Positions 1 through 11,770 of a stretch of 61,444 nucleotides of DNA are shown here, piece after piece. The DNA comes from Scenedesmus sp. ARA3 (Eukaryota > Chlorophyta > Chlorophyceae > Sphaeropleales > Scenedesmaceae): NCBI GenBank assembly GCA_004335835.1, contig RWJK01001782.1:1-61444 (forward strand), read 5' to 3'. A model generated the notes under the pieces. It made no database searches. It saw nothing but the letters and a program-made list of their open reading frames with translations, and was not told where the DNA came from. The position numbers and the translations under genes are program-made. Numbering within the stretch: position 1 is the first letter of the stretch; each line of letters opens with the position of its first letter.

Positions 1-1496
1 ACCGCACAATGGGACTATCTCAACAAGTGAACGAAAAAGTTGTGGATTGAAACGATCTAGTGGGGAGGCTGGTGTTTCAGCAGTGCGGGAAAACTGTGCA
101 ACACTGTGGTGACATGCTGATCTTCGCTGTAAGGCACTATCGTGCCCATTATACACATTTACCAAGTATTCTAGTGTATGTTTCATTTGTTTGCAGTCTT
201 TTATTGCTGTGCATTGTCGAGGTGGTGCTGACCTGACCACGGCAAACCCTACAGCAAGTTCAGCTGCCGTGCTGGCTGCCAAATCCCACAATATGTGCGG
301 TATACATGCATTACCATCTACTTGGGGCATCTCATGCTGGTAGCGTGTCGTATATGAGCATGTATCGTCTAGCAGCAGCATATGTACATATGGACATGTC
401 CAGTTGCTATCAGGCTGGACATGCGACTGGACGTGCACACACACCACCTGGACACGATTTGGTGCAACTGGACATGCCTGGACATGCAACTGGACATCTC
501 GGTGACCATAGTGGTGGCGTCATGCAAAATGTGTCATGCATTTAGTGTGTCCCTTGTGGGTGGCAATTGTGCACCATGTTGAGACGCTGTGAGTCATTTG
601 TGATAGGGCAGGAATGAAGCCTGTCAAGAACCCACAGCCTGCGGTGAACTCCCCCAATGTCATCTGACAAGATGTCATCTGCCAACTGACAACTCCTGCC
701 AAACCCTTAAAGCACCCACCAGCTGATCATAGGCCTTCTGTAACCGTATCATCGTCCACTACAACTCGTGTTTGATCAGTGATACTGTTCTCGTCGAGCT
801 TGTTCCACGTTGCGTTTGTGAAGACGCCCCTTCAGGCTGTGGCCAGGACGGGTGATTTGCCGGGCCTGGAGCACAAGGTGCGCTGTCAGCAACGCGCGCG
901 TGGTGAGCATACCAACGTTTAGCAATCGACACAGCTTCACTGCGGAGCCCACAGCGATCCTGCTTTACAGAGGTGCAGCTGCAAGCTACAGCCTGCAGCA
1001 CATGCTCACCACACACGAAAGTCCTCACGATCATTCAGGCTGCTGCCATTCACTGCGTGCTTGTTGATCATTGGTGCTTTACGTAATCAGTCACTGTTGG
1101 CAGGTCTGCAGACAGAAACTACCCTTTGCCCTGACTGCCCTGACACTGCTGCTGCTGCTGGTGCTGCTGCCTTTGCTGCTTATCTCCAATTGCCAGAGTA
1201 GGCTGTAGGGCATGTTACTAGGCTCATCAAACCACGGCTTTCTTATAACCAGCAGAGGCACAACACAGCAACACAAGGCAGCTGCAGCACCTGTAACAGT
1301 GCACAGCTCCCTCACACTACGCAACCAGAGGCTTGCAGCAGCTGCTGCTGTGCGCCCTACACCCTCAGCACAGCAGCCCACAGCACGTCTGGTTACAGGG
1401 AGCAGGGCTTGCATCTTGCAGGCTCCTAGGTATCGCAGCAGCAGCAGCAGCTGCAGCAGCAGCAGCAGCAGTGCGCCGCGCCGCATTGTTCCAGTG
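1..1496. other. 5' flank, no gene recognised
   Basis: No open frame here resembles a known protein. At about 390-500 there is a loose cluster of short GGACATG/TGGACATG-type repeats. From about 1430 a CAG-rich stretch leads directly into the first exon of the DNA glycosylase gene, so the part next to 1497 is probably its 5' UTR and promoter. Confidence 0.4.
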
Positions 1497-4400
1497 ATGG
1501 TTGAGGGCCACCAGTGCCACCGCGTGGGAGCAGCACACAGGAGGCTGCTCATAGGAAAGGCCTTTGAGGCAACCTCACCTAATGGCCGATTTGTGGAAGG
1601 TGAGTCAGCATAAGGATTTCTGCCTGTTTGTTGCTGTAAAGGCGTACCTGGCAGCTGCAGGAGCTCTTTTGGAAGCTGACCAGCTAAGTTCATATGAGCT
1701 GCCGACACATGCCAGTATGTGCCGGGGTCCTCCACTACTGACACGTTGTGAGTCTGTGGACGCTGTGTGCTGGTTTTGTTGCTGCTGCTTGCAGGTGCTG
1801 CTGCCATCACTGGCAAGGTGCTGAGCCGCATTGAGGTGCATGGTGAGCAGCACACCCCAATGGAGTATTGCGCAGTGCAGTAAAATGCAGTGTATGCAGT
1901 GTGCTGCTGTGCAGTGAGCTCGTTGCAGAGCAGCAAAATGGGTTGCAGTTTCATACTGCCGGTGGGTCCTGCGCATGGCTAGCAAAGCCCCATCTGTCTG
2001 CATGTCCAGCGATGGAAGCATTTTTGTCGCTCGTTTGCAGAACGCTGCTTGCATTACTTTGGCATTGTGACGCCTTGCCTTGTTGCTGCTGTCGTGCTGT
2101 GCAGGCAAGAATCTGTTCTATTTTTTCACCGGCAGCAGCAGCGGCAGCAACGGCAGCGGCCCCGGCAGCAGCAGCGCAGCAGCAGCAGGCACCACGCCGC
2201 CACCAGCAGCAGCAGCAGCAGCAGCAGCAGGCCAAGCAGTGCTGTCACCAGAGGATGAGGATCCTCTGGCAGAGCCTGATGAAGTTCACAGAGATGAAAT
2301 CTGGGGTACTGCAGAACTTGTCAGGCATGAAGATCTGGCAGGACTGCCATTTGCAAATGTGTCAGCAGTAACAGCAGCAGCTGCTGCAGCAGATACACCA
2401 GAGCAGTCTGGTGCACTGCTGGCATCAATCGGCCGGGCAGTGACATCAGCAGCAGCAGCAGGATTAAGTCCAGCTACACCTTCCCCCGCAACACCTGCAG
2501 CGGGTGGTCGCTCTCGCAGCCGCCAACCCGCTGCAGCTGCAGTTGCCACCACAACAAGCCCCAATAATAACAACAGCAGCAGCAGCAGTGATGGAGAGGA
2601 CACTGTGGTCGTGCACGTGCACTTTGGCATGTCAGGTGCCTTCAGGACTAGCCTGCTGCCTGGCCCTGAGCCTACTGCTACAACGCGGCTGCGGCTGCTG
2701 CACAGCCCCAGTCAGTTGGCGGCACACCTGAGCGCTATGACGGTGCAGCACGGCGGGCTGGGGCTGTACCAGGAGAAGGTGGGGCTGCTGAGCGACTGAT
2801 GTTTGTGTATGTGTTGGTTGATGCAGCTGTTTGCGGTGCATCACCAGCACATGCACAGGCGGCTGAACCTAATGATTTCAATATGCATTGCTAGATGCAC
2901 CAACGCAGCAGCCACCGCTGCTTGACGCCTTCGGCGCCAACCTGGCCTTTTCACTCTCTTGCTGTGTCGAGCACTTGAAGTACAGATGCAAACAAACCAA
3001 AAATGTGTCCTTTTGTGTGGTGCAGGTGTCAAAGCTGGGCCCCGACCCTCTTCGCCCATCAGACGATAAGGAGCGCTTCTGGGCGCGTGTCAGCAGCAGC
3101 AGGAAGCCCATTGGGCTGCTGCTCATGGACCAGTCGGCAGTCGCAGGTGGGACTGGTTGCGGTGTGCAGTCGCTGCGTGCTGCCAGTGCACTCAGCGTGT
3201 GCGCCAAAGCAGCCAGGTGTGCTTCGCGACTGCCCAAACAGATGTAAGCACTCCTGTTTTACCACATGGCTGCATTGGCCGGTTGTTGTTATGCGGGGCC
3301 CAGCAGCAGGAAGCCCATTGGGCTGCTGCTGATGGACCAGTTGGCGGTCGCAGGTGCGGGGCGGATGTCTGTGTGTGTATATGTCTCTGCAGCAGCCAGT
3401 CAGTGCATTGCTGTACTGTCCAGTGGACATTGGGTGCTTGCATGTCTGCAGCGAGACTGCTGCGTGCTGACACTGCACCAATGTGGCAGCATTGCCCAAG
3501 AGCCACGATGCAGTCACCACCATGCAGTCGCCATGTCACGGCTCAGGCCTAGTAGTTGAGGGTATAAGCATAAGGCCTAGTAGTTGTGTGTCACCCGCCC
3601 CGCAGGTGTCGGCAACATCTACCGGGCAGAGATCCTCTTCAAGTCCCGCGTGCACCCAGAGCAGCCCGGCAACAGCATCAGCAGGGCAGCCTTTGACACA
3701 ATCTGGGGCCACTGCGTGGAGCTGCTGCAGCGGGGGTTCAGCAGCGGCAGCATTTTGACAGTTGATCCGGAGGACGCCAAAACCCTCGGCAAACCATGGA
3801 CGCGCAGGTAGGGCTTTGGGGCCTTGTAGTTGGCTGGCGATCTGAGCGGTGTTCATGTGCTGACTTTTGGTTGACTGCTGGTATGTGGACAGAGCTTGGG
3901 TTGGCATTGTCAGCTGGCAGGTGGTACATGGCAAGGCATGTCGTGCTTCAAACCTTTTTCGGCCCACTGCGCGGAGCTGCTGCAGCGAGGGTTCAGCAGC
4001 GGCAGCATTTTGACGGTTGATCCAGAGGACGCCAAAACCCTGGGCAAGCCCTGGACGCGCAGGTGAGGGGTTTGGCATGGCTTGTAGCCGGCTGGCTAGC
4101 TGGCTAGCTGAGTGATGTTCATGAATCAATTCGTTACTTTCAGCTGCTGGCAACCGCAGCGCAAGTAACGCTGTGCCTGGTGCATCTGATGCCTGTTGAG
4201 GCACATCATCTGACTTCATGCTCAGCTGGCAGCCAGGTTTGCATGATTCCACATGCCCTGGGACTTGCCAGCAGTGATGTTAATGAATCCTAGCCTTGCG
4301 TATCCACGTTGCCGCATTGCAATGCAGGTACATCTACAACCAGCGCCAGTGCGGCTTCTGCAAAGGGCCCGTCACCACGTGGGACATGGCGGGACGCACG

Positions 4401-5385
4401 GTGAGTGTGTGCAGCGCCTGATGTGTCGCGCATGCTTTGTGGCGGTCACCATGACACTGCATGATTTGAGGTAACAACTGCAGCCATCTGCGTGGGATTG
4501 CAGAGATGACGAGAGGGTGCCAGCATCATCAGTTGCTAGGTCGCCGGCGCAGCATTCTTCGCTGTTTTGCACACGTGAAGCGCGTGCTACTGCTGTTCTG
4601 CCTGGGCAGCGGCTACACCACCTTTGGCACTGTCACAGTACAATGTCGCCAACACGCTACTCTAACAGCAAATTGGATCTCATCTGTCTGCAGGTGTACT
4701 GCTGCTCCACCTGCCAGCCGCTACAGCTGGACATTGCCTCTGGCACAGCAGCAGCAGCTGCTGCTGCTGAGGCTGGCAAGCAGTCGAAAAGCCGGAAGCG
4801 CCCTGACAGCAAGAGCAGCAAGCAGGACAGCACTGCAGCAGCAGGGGCAGCAGCAGGGGCAGATGCTGCTGCTGCGGCCAAGCAGCTGCTGAGCCCCAGC
4901 AGGCTCAAGAGCATGGCAGCAGCACAAGTGGCAAAGGTGGGCATGCGGCTGCATCAACTGACAGCAGCTGATGTTGTTGTGTGTATGTGTATATGTCCGT
5001 TGAGAGATGTTGACACCCATTGGCAACAGCTTCAAGTGCCAAAACCATCGTAACAGTGCCAGCACCGTTCTGTTGTTCACTTAAGTGCCGCAACCGCTTG
5101 CAGAAGTTTGTGAGCCACTGCGCGCCAGGGGACCACGCCCAGCTGCCTCCCTCCAAGATGACCTGTTCGCTGCTTCCAATCGTCTATAACCGTTGAAACT
5201 GCCGCGACTGCCTGCAGGAGTTTGTGAGCCACTGCGCACCAGACGACCCCGCTGAGCTGCCTCCCTCCAAGATGACCTGCGCACTGCTGCGGCAAGCGCT
5301 GCTGGCCCTATCTATGGATGCCCGCGGCACCAAGCAGCGGCTAGTGGAGCGCTTAGAGGCTGCACAGGCCGCCATGGCTGCTGCA

Positions 5386-5439
<54 letters not shown>

Positions 5440-6085
5440 GGTGGTGTGGCTGTGCAAGGCGCTGGCAGCAGCAGCAGTGAGGATGAGCTGGACAGGGCAG
5501 AGGAGCGGCTGGCAGGCAACCTGTCAGGTGCGTGGTACATGGTTTCATTGTGTTGAATCTAGGGCTTGGTGCTTCGTTTTTATTTAGTTTGTTTATACTA
5601 CAAATACCAATGAGGGAAATGGGGCATTTGGGTGCTGTGTCTCTGTCAGGTGCAGGGTCACACAGCTCACTCGAAGCTGAAACATGCAAACTGCTGCTGC
5701 CCTTGCTGCTGCTGGTGCTGCTGCCGGTGCTGCTGCCCCTGCAGTCCCAGCTGCCAAGCGCAGGCGGGTAGCACGCAAGCCTACTGCAGCAGCAGCAGCA
5801 GCAGCAGCAGCAGACTCAGCGGCAGCAGCAGCGCCAGTGACACCCAGCCCCAAGCCAAGCAGCAGCACTGCCAGCAGGCGGCGGCGTCCCCGCTCAACAG
5901 CAGCCTCACCACCACCAGCAGCAGCGGCAGTGCCAGCTGGTGGCAACGATCCAGACATTGCTAGTGCGAGTGCTGCTGCTGCTGAGAAGGCAGCGGCTGG
6001 TGAGAACAGGGCAGTGGAGCATGTGGCGCTGTTTGCTGACGCAGCAACTGAGGCGATGATGTTTGGCGGGGAACAGCAGGAGTGA
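1497..6085 (+). CDS. Fpg/Nei-family (NEIL3-type) DNA glycosylase/AP lyase with SAP domain
   Basis: Base-excision-repair glycosylase, expected in the nucleus. Exons read: 1497-1599, 1795-1842, 2105-2778, 3026-3146, 3606-3807, 4328-4400, 4694-4936, 5218-5527, and a last exon ending at 6085 (its acceptor, about 5743-5772, is unresolved). Phases match at all other junctions. It starts MVEG, so residue 2 is Val as in NEIL3 rather than the usual Pro. K52 in HGKNLF lies where Nei has its conserved Lys. HFGMSG and the H2TH core GVGNIYRAEILF follow. A zinc finger is formed by C391, C394, C411 and C414 with AGRT before the second pair. A SAP domain lies around residues 507-537 (ALLRQALLALSMDARGTKQR). 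The tail is basic and Ala-rich with a possible nuclear signal KRRRV. Exon 3 carries a low-complexity Ser/Ala insert. Several introns hold partial copies of neighbouring exons. Confidence 0.87.
3298..3353 (+). repeat. Intronic copy of exon 4 end plus donor (glycosylase gene)
   Basis: Repeats the last about 55 bases of the exon ending at 3146, including the GT after it. The copy's donor-like edge is 207 bases (69 codons) downstream of the real one, but a stop codon at about 3244 interrupts the frame between them. Confidence 0.85.
3961..4062 (+). repeat. Intronic copy of exon 5 end plus donor (glycosylase gene)
   Basis: Matches about 100 bases of the exon ending at 3807. Over the last 86 bases the copy differs at six sites, all third codon positions and all synonymous. 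Its donor reads GTGAGG against GTAGGG at the real exon. The reading frame after 3807 stops at once, so the copy cannot be reached by simple read-through. Confidence 0.9.
5104..5163 (+). repeat. Upstream acceptor copy of SAP exon
   Basis: A CAG acceptor followed by about 60 bases matching the start of the exon at 5218. The offset is 114 bases (38 codons). The copy then runs into a stop (TGA at about 5194) before the real exon. Its differences from the exon include several amino-acid changes. Confidence 0.85.
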
Positions 6086-6635
6086 CGCGCTTGTGCGCGA
6101 TGGCAATTGTAGGAGGTTGCAGTTTTGTCTGCGGTATGGTATGATCTGGCAACGCAAATTGTGGAGGTTGTTTGGCATTGCTGGCAGCAGTTGAGCCGGT
6201 TATGATTGTAGAATGGCACCTTGTTTGAGCTGCAAAGTGCCGAGGCACTGCCTATGAGCTGGTGCATGGACAAGGCATGGAAAAGCGCGCATGACGTTGC
6301 TACGTCAAGTTGTAGTTGTTTGAGTGAACTTCAGGAGTTGTGGAGCTCAGGATGTGGACTCCAAGCCTGTGCAGCGTGCGCACTTCCGCAGTGTGTCTTT
6401 GCCTATGAACCCTTGTCCAGGTCATCATGTAACACACACAAGCAGACCCTGCTGAGCACTTCGTACGCGGCTCTATCAACGTGCAGGAATTTGCACAAGT
6501 CGTTCCAGCTGTTGCTCAGCCTGCTTCACTGTCTCTCCACCCGATCTTCTGTGTGCAACAGCAAGACAACCCTGCTTTTCGCATTTGCGTCCTTATCCCT
6601 GGTGATCAACAAAACAGAATCCTCAAGACGTGATT
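6086..6635. other. Intergenic region between glycosylase and DUF4202 genes
   Basis: Both genes run left to right, so this holds the 3' UTR of the first and the promoter of the second. A TGTAA poly(A)-signal candidate is at 6428-6432. No coding segment is recognised. Confidence 0.5.
6428..6432 (+). terminator. Candidate poly(A) signal TGTAA
   Basis: TGTAA about 340 bases after the stop of the glycosylase gene. TGTAA is the known chlorophyte poly(A) signal; its use here is inferred. Confidence 0.35.
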
Positions 6636-7451
6636 ATGCTAAAACTCCAAGCCGTGCATGGACTGGGCTCGTCCTCTACAGTAGCGCCTAGCACTTGCTC
6701 TCGGTATGACCAGATCCTAGGCGTTTGCGGAGCATAACCCACCCCTACTATTGTTATTGAACCTTTGAATTTGTTTCGCAGGACTAGCATAGTCTCCCAG
6801 GCTAGGACAGGGCGGGATGGACGCAGGTTGCAGCAGTTGCAGCAGGTACAGGCATGACCACATACCTCAGCCTGCATGCACTGCTGCTGATCAGGCGCTG
6901 ATCGGCTTCTGAACACTTTGCAGGTCGCAGAAGGTACCTTTTCTCAGCCTCAGCAGCAGCGTTGCAGCCATGTGTGCAGAGCAACGATTGATGAGCCAGA
7001 GATTCAGGAGCTGGTGCAGCAGCTGAAGCAGATGGTGAGTGCTGCAGCCATGCACACATGCATGCTTGCACAGTGCAGCAAGTATACTGACACCATATCA
7101 ATAATACTATGGTGCATTGATACACTGCCGGGCAACTGTTTCATTACTGCAGTGTGTCATTTGCACCGTTGTCGGTCGGATTATCAGTCAGCAGTGCGCA
7201 GTGCTGCGCATGTTCATGCCGGCAACATCAACTTCGCAGCAGCTAGCCCTGCATCCTGCAGACATGCGCTACACCTCAACAGCCAAAAAAACTGCTGTTG
7301 GTATGGCATATGCAGAGCCTTCGCCACACTTTTGCACAGCAACCTGGGCTTGTTGCAAGCATATGTGAGGTGCTCCACAGTGCAACCATGTGCTTGTGTC
7401 AATATAATAGCCAACTGCTTGATTTCTTGCATCCCTGCTATTGCTGCTGTG

Positions 7452-7492
<41 letters not shown>

Positions 7493-10400
7493 GCAGACGC
7501 CGGACCCACCAGCGCAGCGTCCGCAGCTAGAGAAGGCCATTGCGCTGATAGACGAGGTCAATGCACAGGACCCCACCAAAGTGCCAACAAACAGCGGCAG
7601 CGAACCTTACAGGTCAGCAGCGGCTAGAAGCAGCAGCAACAGCAGCAACGATGGCGGTGGGGGTGGGGGGCAAGGGCAGGGCAAGCATATCCAGGCATGG
7701 GGAACTGAACAATGGCAGTATGCTTGCAGCAGCAGCAGCAGCAGCGCTACCAGCGGGAGATGCAGCAGTGCACTGCATGCTGAAACCCAGCATCGCAAGA
7801 GCTCCCTGGGGAAAGTGCAAATGACCATTAAGTATAGCGTTCATTAATTATTATCATGTTATGCTCAGCTTGTTGCCAGTCAAGCCAGCCAACTCGCCAT
7901 TGCTGCTGCTGTTGCTGCACCAGGCTGGCCTACTCGCGTTGGCTGACAGAGTGGGTAAAGCGGCTGGACCCAAAAGCGTCAGATGAGCTGCTCATCCTGG
8001 CGCGGGGCAAGTAAGTGTCTGAGTGCATTGGGGGATATATGCGTGATTCAAGGAAACCAGCCGCGGGCGGCCTGTGTGTGGTCTGCATTTGGCTCTGGCG
8101 GAATCTGCGGGGCGATTGCTACAAGCACAACAACCACTGCATGCAAGTTGATAGCTGCGGGAATCAAAGAGGCTCCTTTGTTTACTGCTGATGCGCCTGG
8201 GGCTGCTATGCCACGGCCAGTGACACGGCACAAGAAGAAGTCAACGGTTCGGAGCCCAATCATCACCACTGAGGCTTACTGCGCGGCGACCGCATGCCTG
8301 CTCTTTGTCACAAAACTTGCTTGGCGATCTGCAGGAGCAATGCAGCTGCTAGCTGACCAAGTGCGATGTATCTGTCGCGTGAAACTGAATGAAGCCTGGT
8401 AGATCCGTCACTCCTTTGTGTCACCTGTTCGCCCCGCTTGTGCCCTAGGGCGCAAGCGGACAGGTAGAGGATGTGGAGCCCACGGGCGCCGCCCCTGGCC
8501 ACACACACCCTCTTAGCCTTAACTTACCCAAGAGCTGCAGAGCCGCCTGGGTAGTCACTCACTCACTCACTCACCTGTTGGGATGATTTGCAGGAGCATT
8601 GAGAGCTGGCAGCTGTCCCAAAGCTGGACCCCCACACCACCACAGCTGAGGCTCACAGCTGTGACTGCATGTGTCCGCTGCTCTTCATCCAATACAATAC
8701 TGAAGAGACCGCGTGCTTGGTGATTTGCAGGAGCATTGAGAGCTGGCAGCTGTCCCAAAGCTGGAGCCCCACACCACCACTGCTGAGGCTCACAGCTGTG
8801 ACTGCATGTGTGCGCTGCTTTTCGTCAAGTATATTATGCTGAAAACACTGTGTGCTTGGTGATCTGCAGGAGCATCGAGAGCTGGCAGCTGTCCCAGATC
8901 AAACGTGACGACTACGCGCCCAACACGCCCGGCATGCGGCAGTGGGAGATGGACCGCAAGAAGTGGCTGGCCAACAGGCTGCTGGCGGTGGTCAAGGTGC
9001 GTTCCCCTTTCACTAATCATGTTATACATGTGTACACGCATTATCTCTCCCTTGCAATGTGTTATACTCAACAGGCTGCTGGCGGTGGTCAAGGTGCACT
9101 GCTTTGTGAAAAACACGCACTGTATTGCTGTTGCAATGCCGCCCTGTCATCCTTGCAAAGGGCAGTTATGATAAGGCTGCATAGCCGCTCACTGCGCGTG
9201 TGAAGCTGGCCTGTTTCCTCCTGCGCGCCTTACTACCCCTGCCCTGCTTGCGCTGCTGTTGACTTCCTCCTGCACGAGGCTGGCTATATAAGAGGCCACT
9301 CAGACGGTCATTGAGAACGCGATGATGGGCTCGTCTCTCCTGTGTACATACCTAACCCGGCCCTGCTTGCATGGCTGTTGGCTTTTTTTCGGTTGTGTTG
9401 CAGGAGGCCGGCTACGACGAGGCCATGCAGACGCTGATCAACCGTCTGATCATGTGCTGCAATCTCCTGCCCACGTTGTTCTCGGCCTTGCCTGCTCGCA
9501 CTGCTTTCATTTGTTGTTTTGCAGGAGGCCGGCTATGATGAGGCCACGCAGACGCTGATCGAGAACATCATGATGGGCAAGAACCTTCCCGATCCGCGCG
9601 ACGTGCGCAAGTACGACCTCATCGGAAACCTCGGCATGGTAGACTTCAAGAAGCTGCAGGTGCGGCGTCACATGCATTATTTCATGACATCTTGAGTGTG
9701 TCAGCAGCCATACAATTTTGAGTCACAACTGCTGTTGTTGCTGGTGTCATGCCTGCTATTTTGCCGTCAAAGGCGATGGCCATCATGCAATCGCTGGGCG
9801 CTACGCAGGTCTGGTAACAGCTGAATCATTTCAACACGTGCCTTTGCCTTCATTTTGTGCATCACTGTTGCAGGCCGTGAACATGATGCAGACGCTGGAT
9901 GACGCGGACGCGCTGATGCATCACACCATTAATAACGCCGCATGCTTTGGTTGGTTTGCTTTTGCACCCGCAGGCCGTTAACATGATGCAGACGCTGGAT
10001 GATGCGGAGGCGCTGCTGTTCCTGGAGAAGAACTTTGAGGAGATGTTCAACCGCATGCCGGCTGACGAGGTGGCGGCGGTGTGCAAGCGCGAGCTCAGCA
10101 GGCTGTCGCAGGTGCGCTGTTCGGCGGTGTTTGCTCTATATTTATTAACACCAATCTGCATGCCGGCTGACGAGGTGGCGGTCGTGTGCATGTGCGAGCT
10201 CAGCAGGCCCTCCCAGGTGCGCTGTTCGGCTGTGTTTGCTCTATGTTTAATGACACCATCCTGCATGCCGGCTGACGAGGTGGCGGCGGTGTGCATGCGC
10301 GAGCTCAGCAGGCTCTCCCAGGTGCTGTGTCTGGCGCTTTCTGCCTTGAAATTGATTTGATACCTTGCAGATTGGCAGCTGGGTCGCATTATAGGACTGC

Positions 10401-10773
10401 TTGATGGGGCAGTAACGCTCCTGGCTATCTTGCTTACCTGGCGTGTGTGATGAGCCTGGCAGGCTGTTGCTTGCATGCATATTAGTACAGGATGTCACTC
10501 GACAGATCAGCTCACTCTAGCGCACTTTGCTCCTGGGTCTCTTTTGCGCTTACTCTAGGTTCCCTAACTCTTGCTACTGCTCTCCCGCCCTCCATGCAGA
10601 ATGGCATCGTCACGGTGCTGAAGCAGCGCTGGTCGCCCGTGCAGCAGCGGCTGCTGCAGAAGGTGCTGCCTGTGCCGGGCAAGTTTGCGAGCATCATGAT
10701 GGATGTGGAGGGCGTGTCGGCAGCCAGCACGCACCCAGGGGACTGGCGCTACGCCAACTTCGACTACGAGTAA
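6636..10773 (+). CDS. DUF4202 domain protein, likely organelle-targeted
   Basis: A 314-residue protein of the DUF4202 family, whose biochemical role is unknown. Exons in phase: 6636-6703, 6782-6826, 6980-7034, 7497-7612, 7924-8010, 8870-8996, 9525-9659, 9974-10111, 10600-10773. The first two exons (MLKLQAVHGLGSSSTVAPST and a Ser/Arg-rich continuation) look like a transit peptide and are the least certain part; they were chosen because their phases join cleanly to the exon at 6980. Family landmarks are EKAIALIDEVNAQDP, YSRWLTEWVKRLDP, SIESWQLSQIKRDDYAPNTP, EAGYDEATQTLIENIMMGK and DDAEALLFLEKNFEEMF, then a short tail ending WRYANFDYE. Introns hold many partial exon copies. The exon ending at 10111 is followed by two in-frame 105-base repeats, each with its own donor. 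Confidence 0.85.
7453..7491 (+). repeat. (CTG)13 tract before a splice acceptor
   Basis: Thirteen CTG units end five bases before the exon at 7497, in the position of the polypyrimidine tract. On the sense strand introns in this window tend to carry CTG while exons carry CAG. Confidence 0.9.
8594..8869 (+). repeat. Two acceptor copies of the exon at 8870, ~138-base units
   Basis: The exon start (acceptor CAG then GAGCAT...GAGAGCTGGCAGC) occurs at 8594, 8731 and 8870, spaced 137 and 139 bases. The first two copies share about 120 bases including a diverged stretch after the exon start. Their changes within the exon start are ATC to ATT and CAG to CAA, both synonymous. Only the third copy continues into the full exon. 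Confidence 0.9.
9273..9460 (+). repeat. Two acceptor copies of the exon at 9525
   Basis: Copies near 9275 and at 9404 precede the real exon. The 9404 copy keeps CAG acceptor and reading frame for about 40 bases, with TAT/GAT changed to TAC/GAC. The earliest copy has lost the AG and carries an indel, so it looks dead. Intron sequence between copies is also similar, so the unit is intron tail plus exon head. Confidence 0.85.
9871..9921 (+). repeat. Acceptor copy of the exon at 9974
   Basis: Acceptor CAG then the first about 45 bases of the exon, 100 bases upstream of the real one. Substitutions are mostly in third codon positions. The offset is not divisible by three. Confidence 0.85.
10055..10324 (+). 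repeat. Exon-end/donor array, three 105-base units
   Basis: The end of the DUF4202 exon (MPADEVAAVC...) recurs starting at 10055, 10160 and 10265, exactly 105 bases (35 codons) apart. Each copy ends in CAG followed by GT. One frame stays open from 9947 to 10360 across all three, so using the second or third donor would add 35 or 70 residues in frame. Confidence 0.92.
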
Positions 10774-10996
10774 GCCGGGTTGTATCAGAAAGTGGGGTTA
10801 AGTTTGTGTCGCCCGGCAGCGCGCTGAGAAGGTTGCGGACATATTCATCTAGCGCCATGGCAGTGTCATCCGCCTCGCACACATAGTTTTGAGCTGTGGT
10901 GCTGGTGACTGGCACATGCATGTTGTTGGCAGTTGGGTCGAGGTGTGGTGCAGGGAGCAGCAGCCAGCACACACCCCTTTACACCCCAGTGTCGGC

Positions 10997-11001
10997 TGTA
11001 A
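10997..11001 (+). terminator. Candidate poly(A) signal TGTAA
   Basis: About 225 bases after the DUF4202 stop codon. Assignment rests on the known chlorophyte motif only. Confidence 0.35.
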
Positions 11002-11700
11002 CTGGCTGGCGCATGTAGGCGCCGGTTGTTTCGAGCTGCTGGTCTTGATGCTGACTGGGATCGAATCGGCTGATCGGCATTGGATGAGGAGGTGGGCTTG
11101 ATCAGGCGATGAGGTGGGCCAGCTGGGCCCCAAGGCCTGCTTTACTAAAGCTGTTGTCAACAGCAGCAACCAACTGGTTACTGAGCGCCATCTGGCGATG
11201 TATACATCACGGGGTGCTGTACACGCCGCGCTGGAATTGGCGTGCGAAGAATGACCGGATGAGTTGTGGCGCCGTCACAGTGACGGTGACGTGATGTGTG
11301 TTTGTGTATTCCTCTGCCTCGTGGCTTTGTCTTGTTGTTGCTTGCCTTTTTTGCCAGATGAGCCTGTCAATGGCTCGCTGGATGGGCAGCATGACAGCCT
11401 GTAACATGCCTGTACACGTGTCCAGCAGCCTTCTAGCCTGAGGGCGCAATGACGTAATCAATTACCCTCACCGTCCGATTGGTTCCAGCTATGCCATGCG
11501 CACATGCATGCATATGGTTGTACACACCTCAGGTCAGTAGCGCTGATCATGCAAGCGCTTATGTGTTGCGTCAGTGGCGCTGTTGCTGAATGTGACCATG
11601 CTGCATGTCTGCACGTTACATTACATTACATTACATGCTCCACTCAACGAGGAGTGGGAACCCCAGTCAGGAGCCAACGAGAGGCTCATAGGGGGAGGAA

Positions 11701-11770
11701 ACATGACGTTACATGACGTTACATGACGTTACATGACGTTACATGACGTTACATGACGTTACATGACGTG
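11701..11770. repeat. Seven-copy 10-base tandem repeat ACATGACGTT
   Basis: Seven uninterrupted units; the first six are identical and the last ends in G instead of T. Each unit contains TGACGT, the core bound by plant/algal bZIP (CRE/ACGT-type) factors, at a spacing of one helical turn. Whether it is regulatory or simply a minisatellite cannot be told from sequence. Confidence 0.97.
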
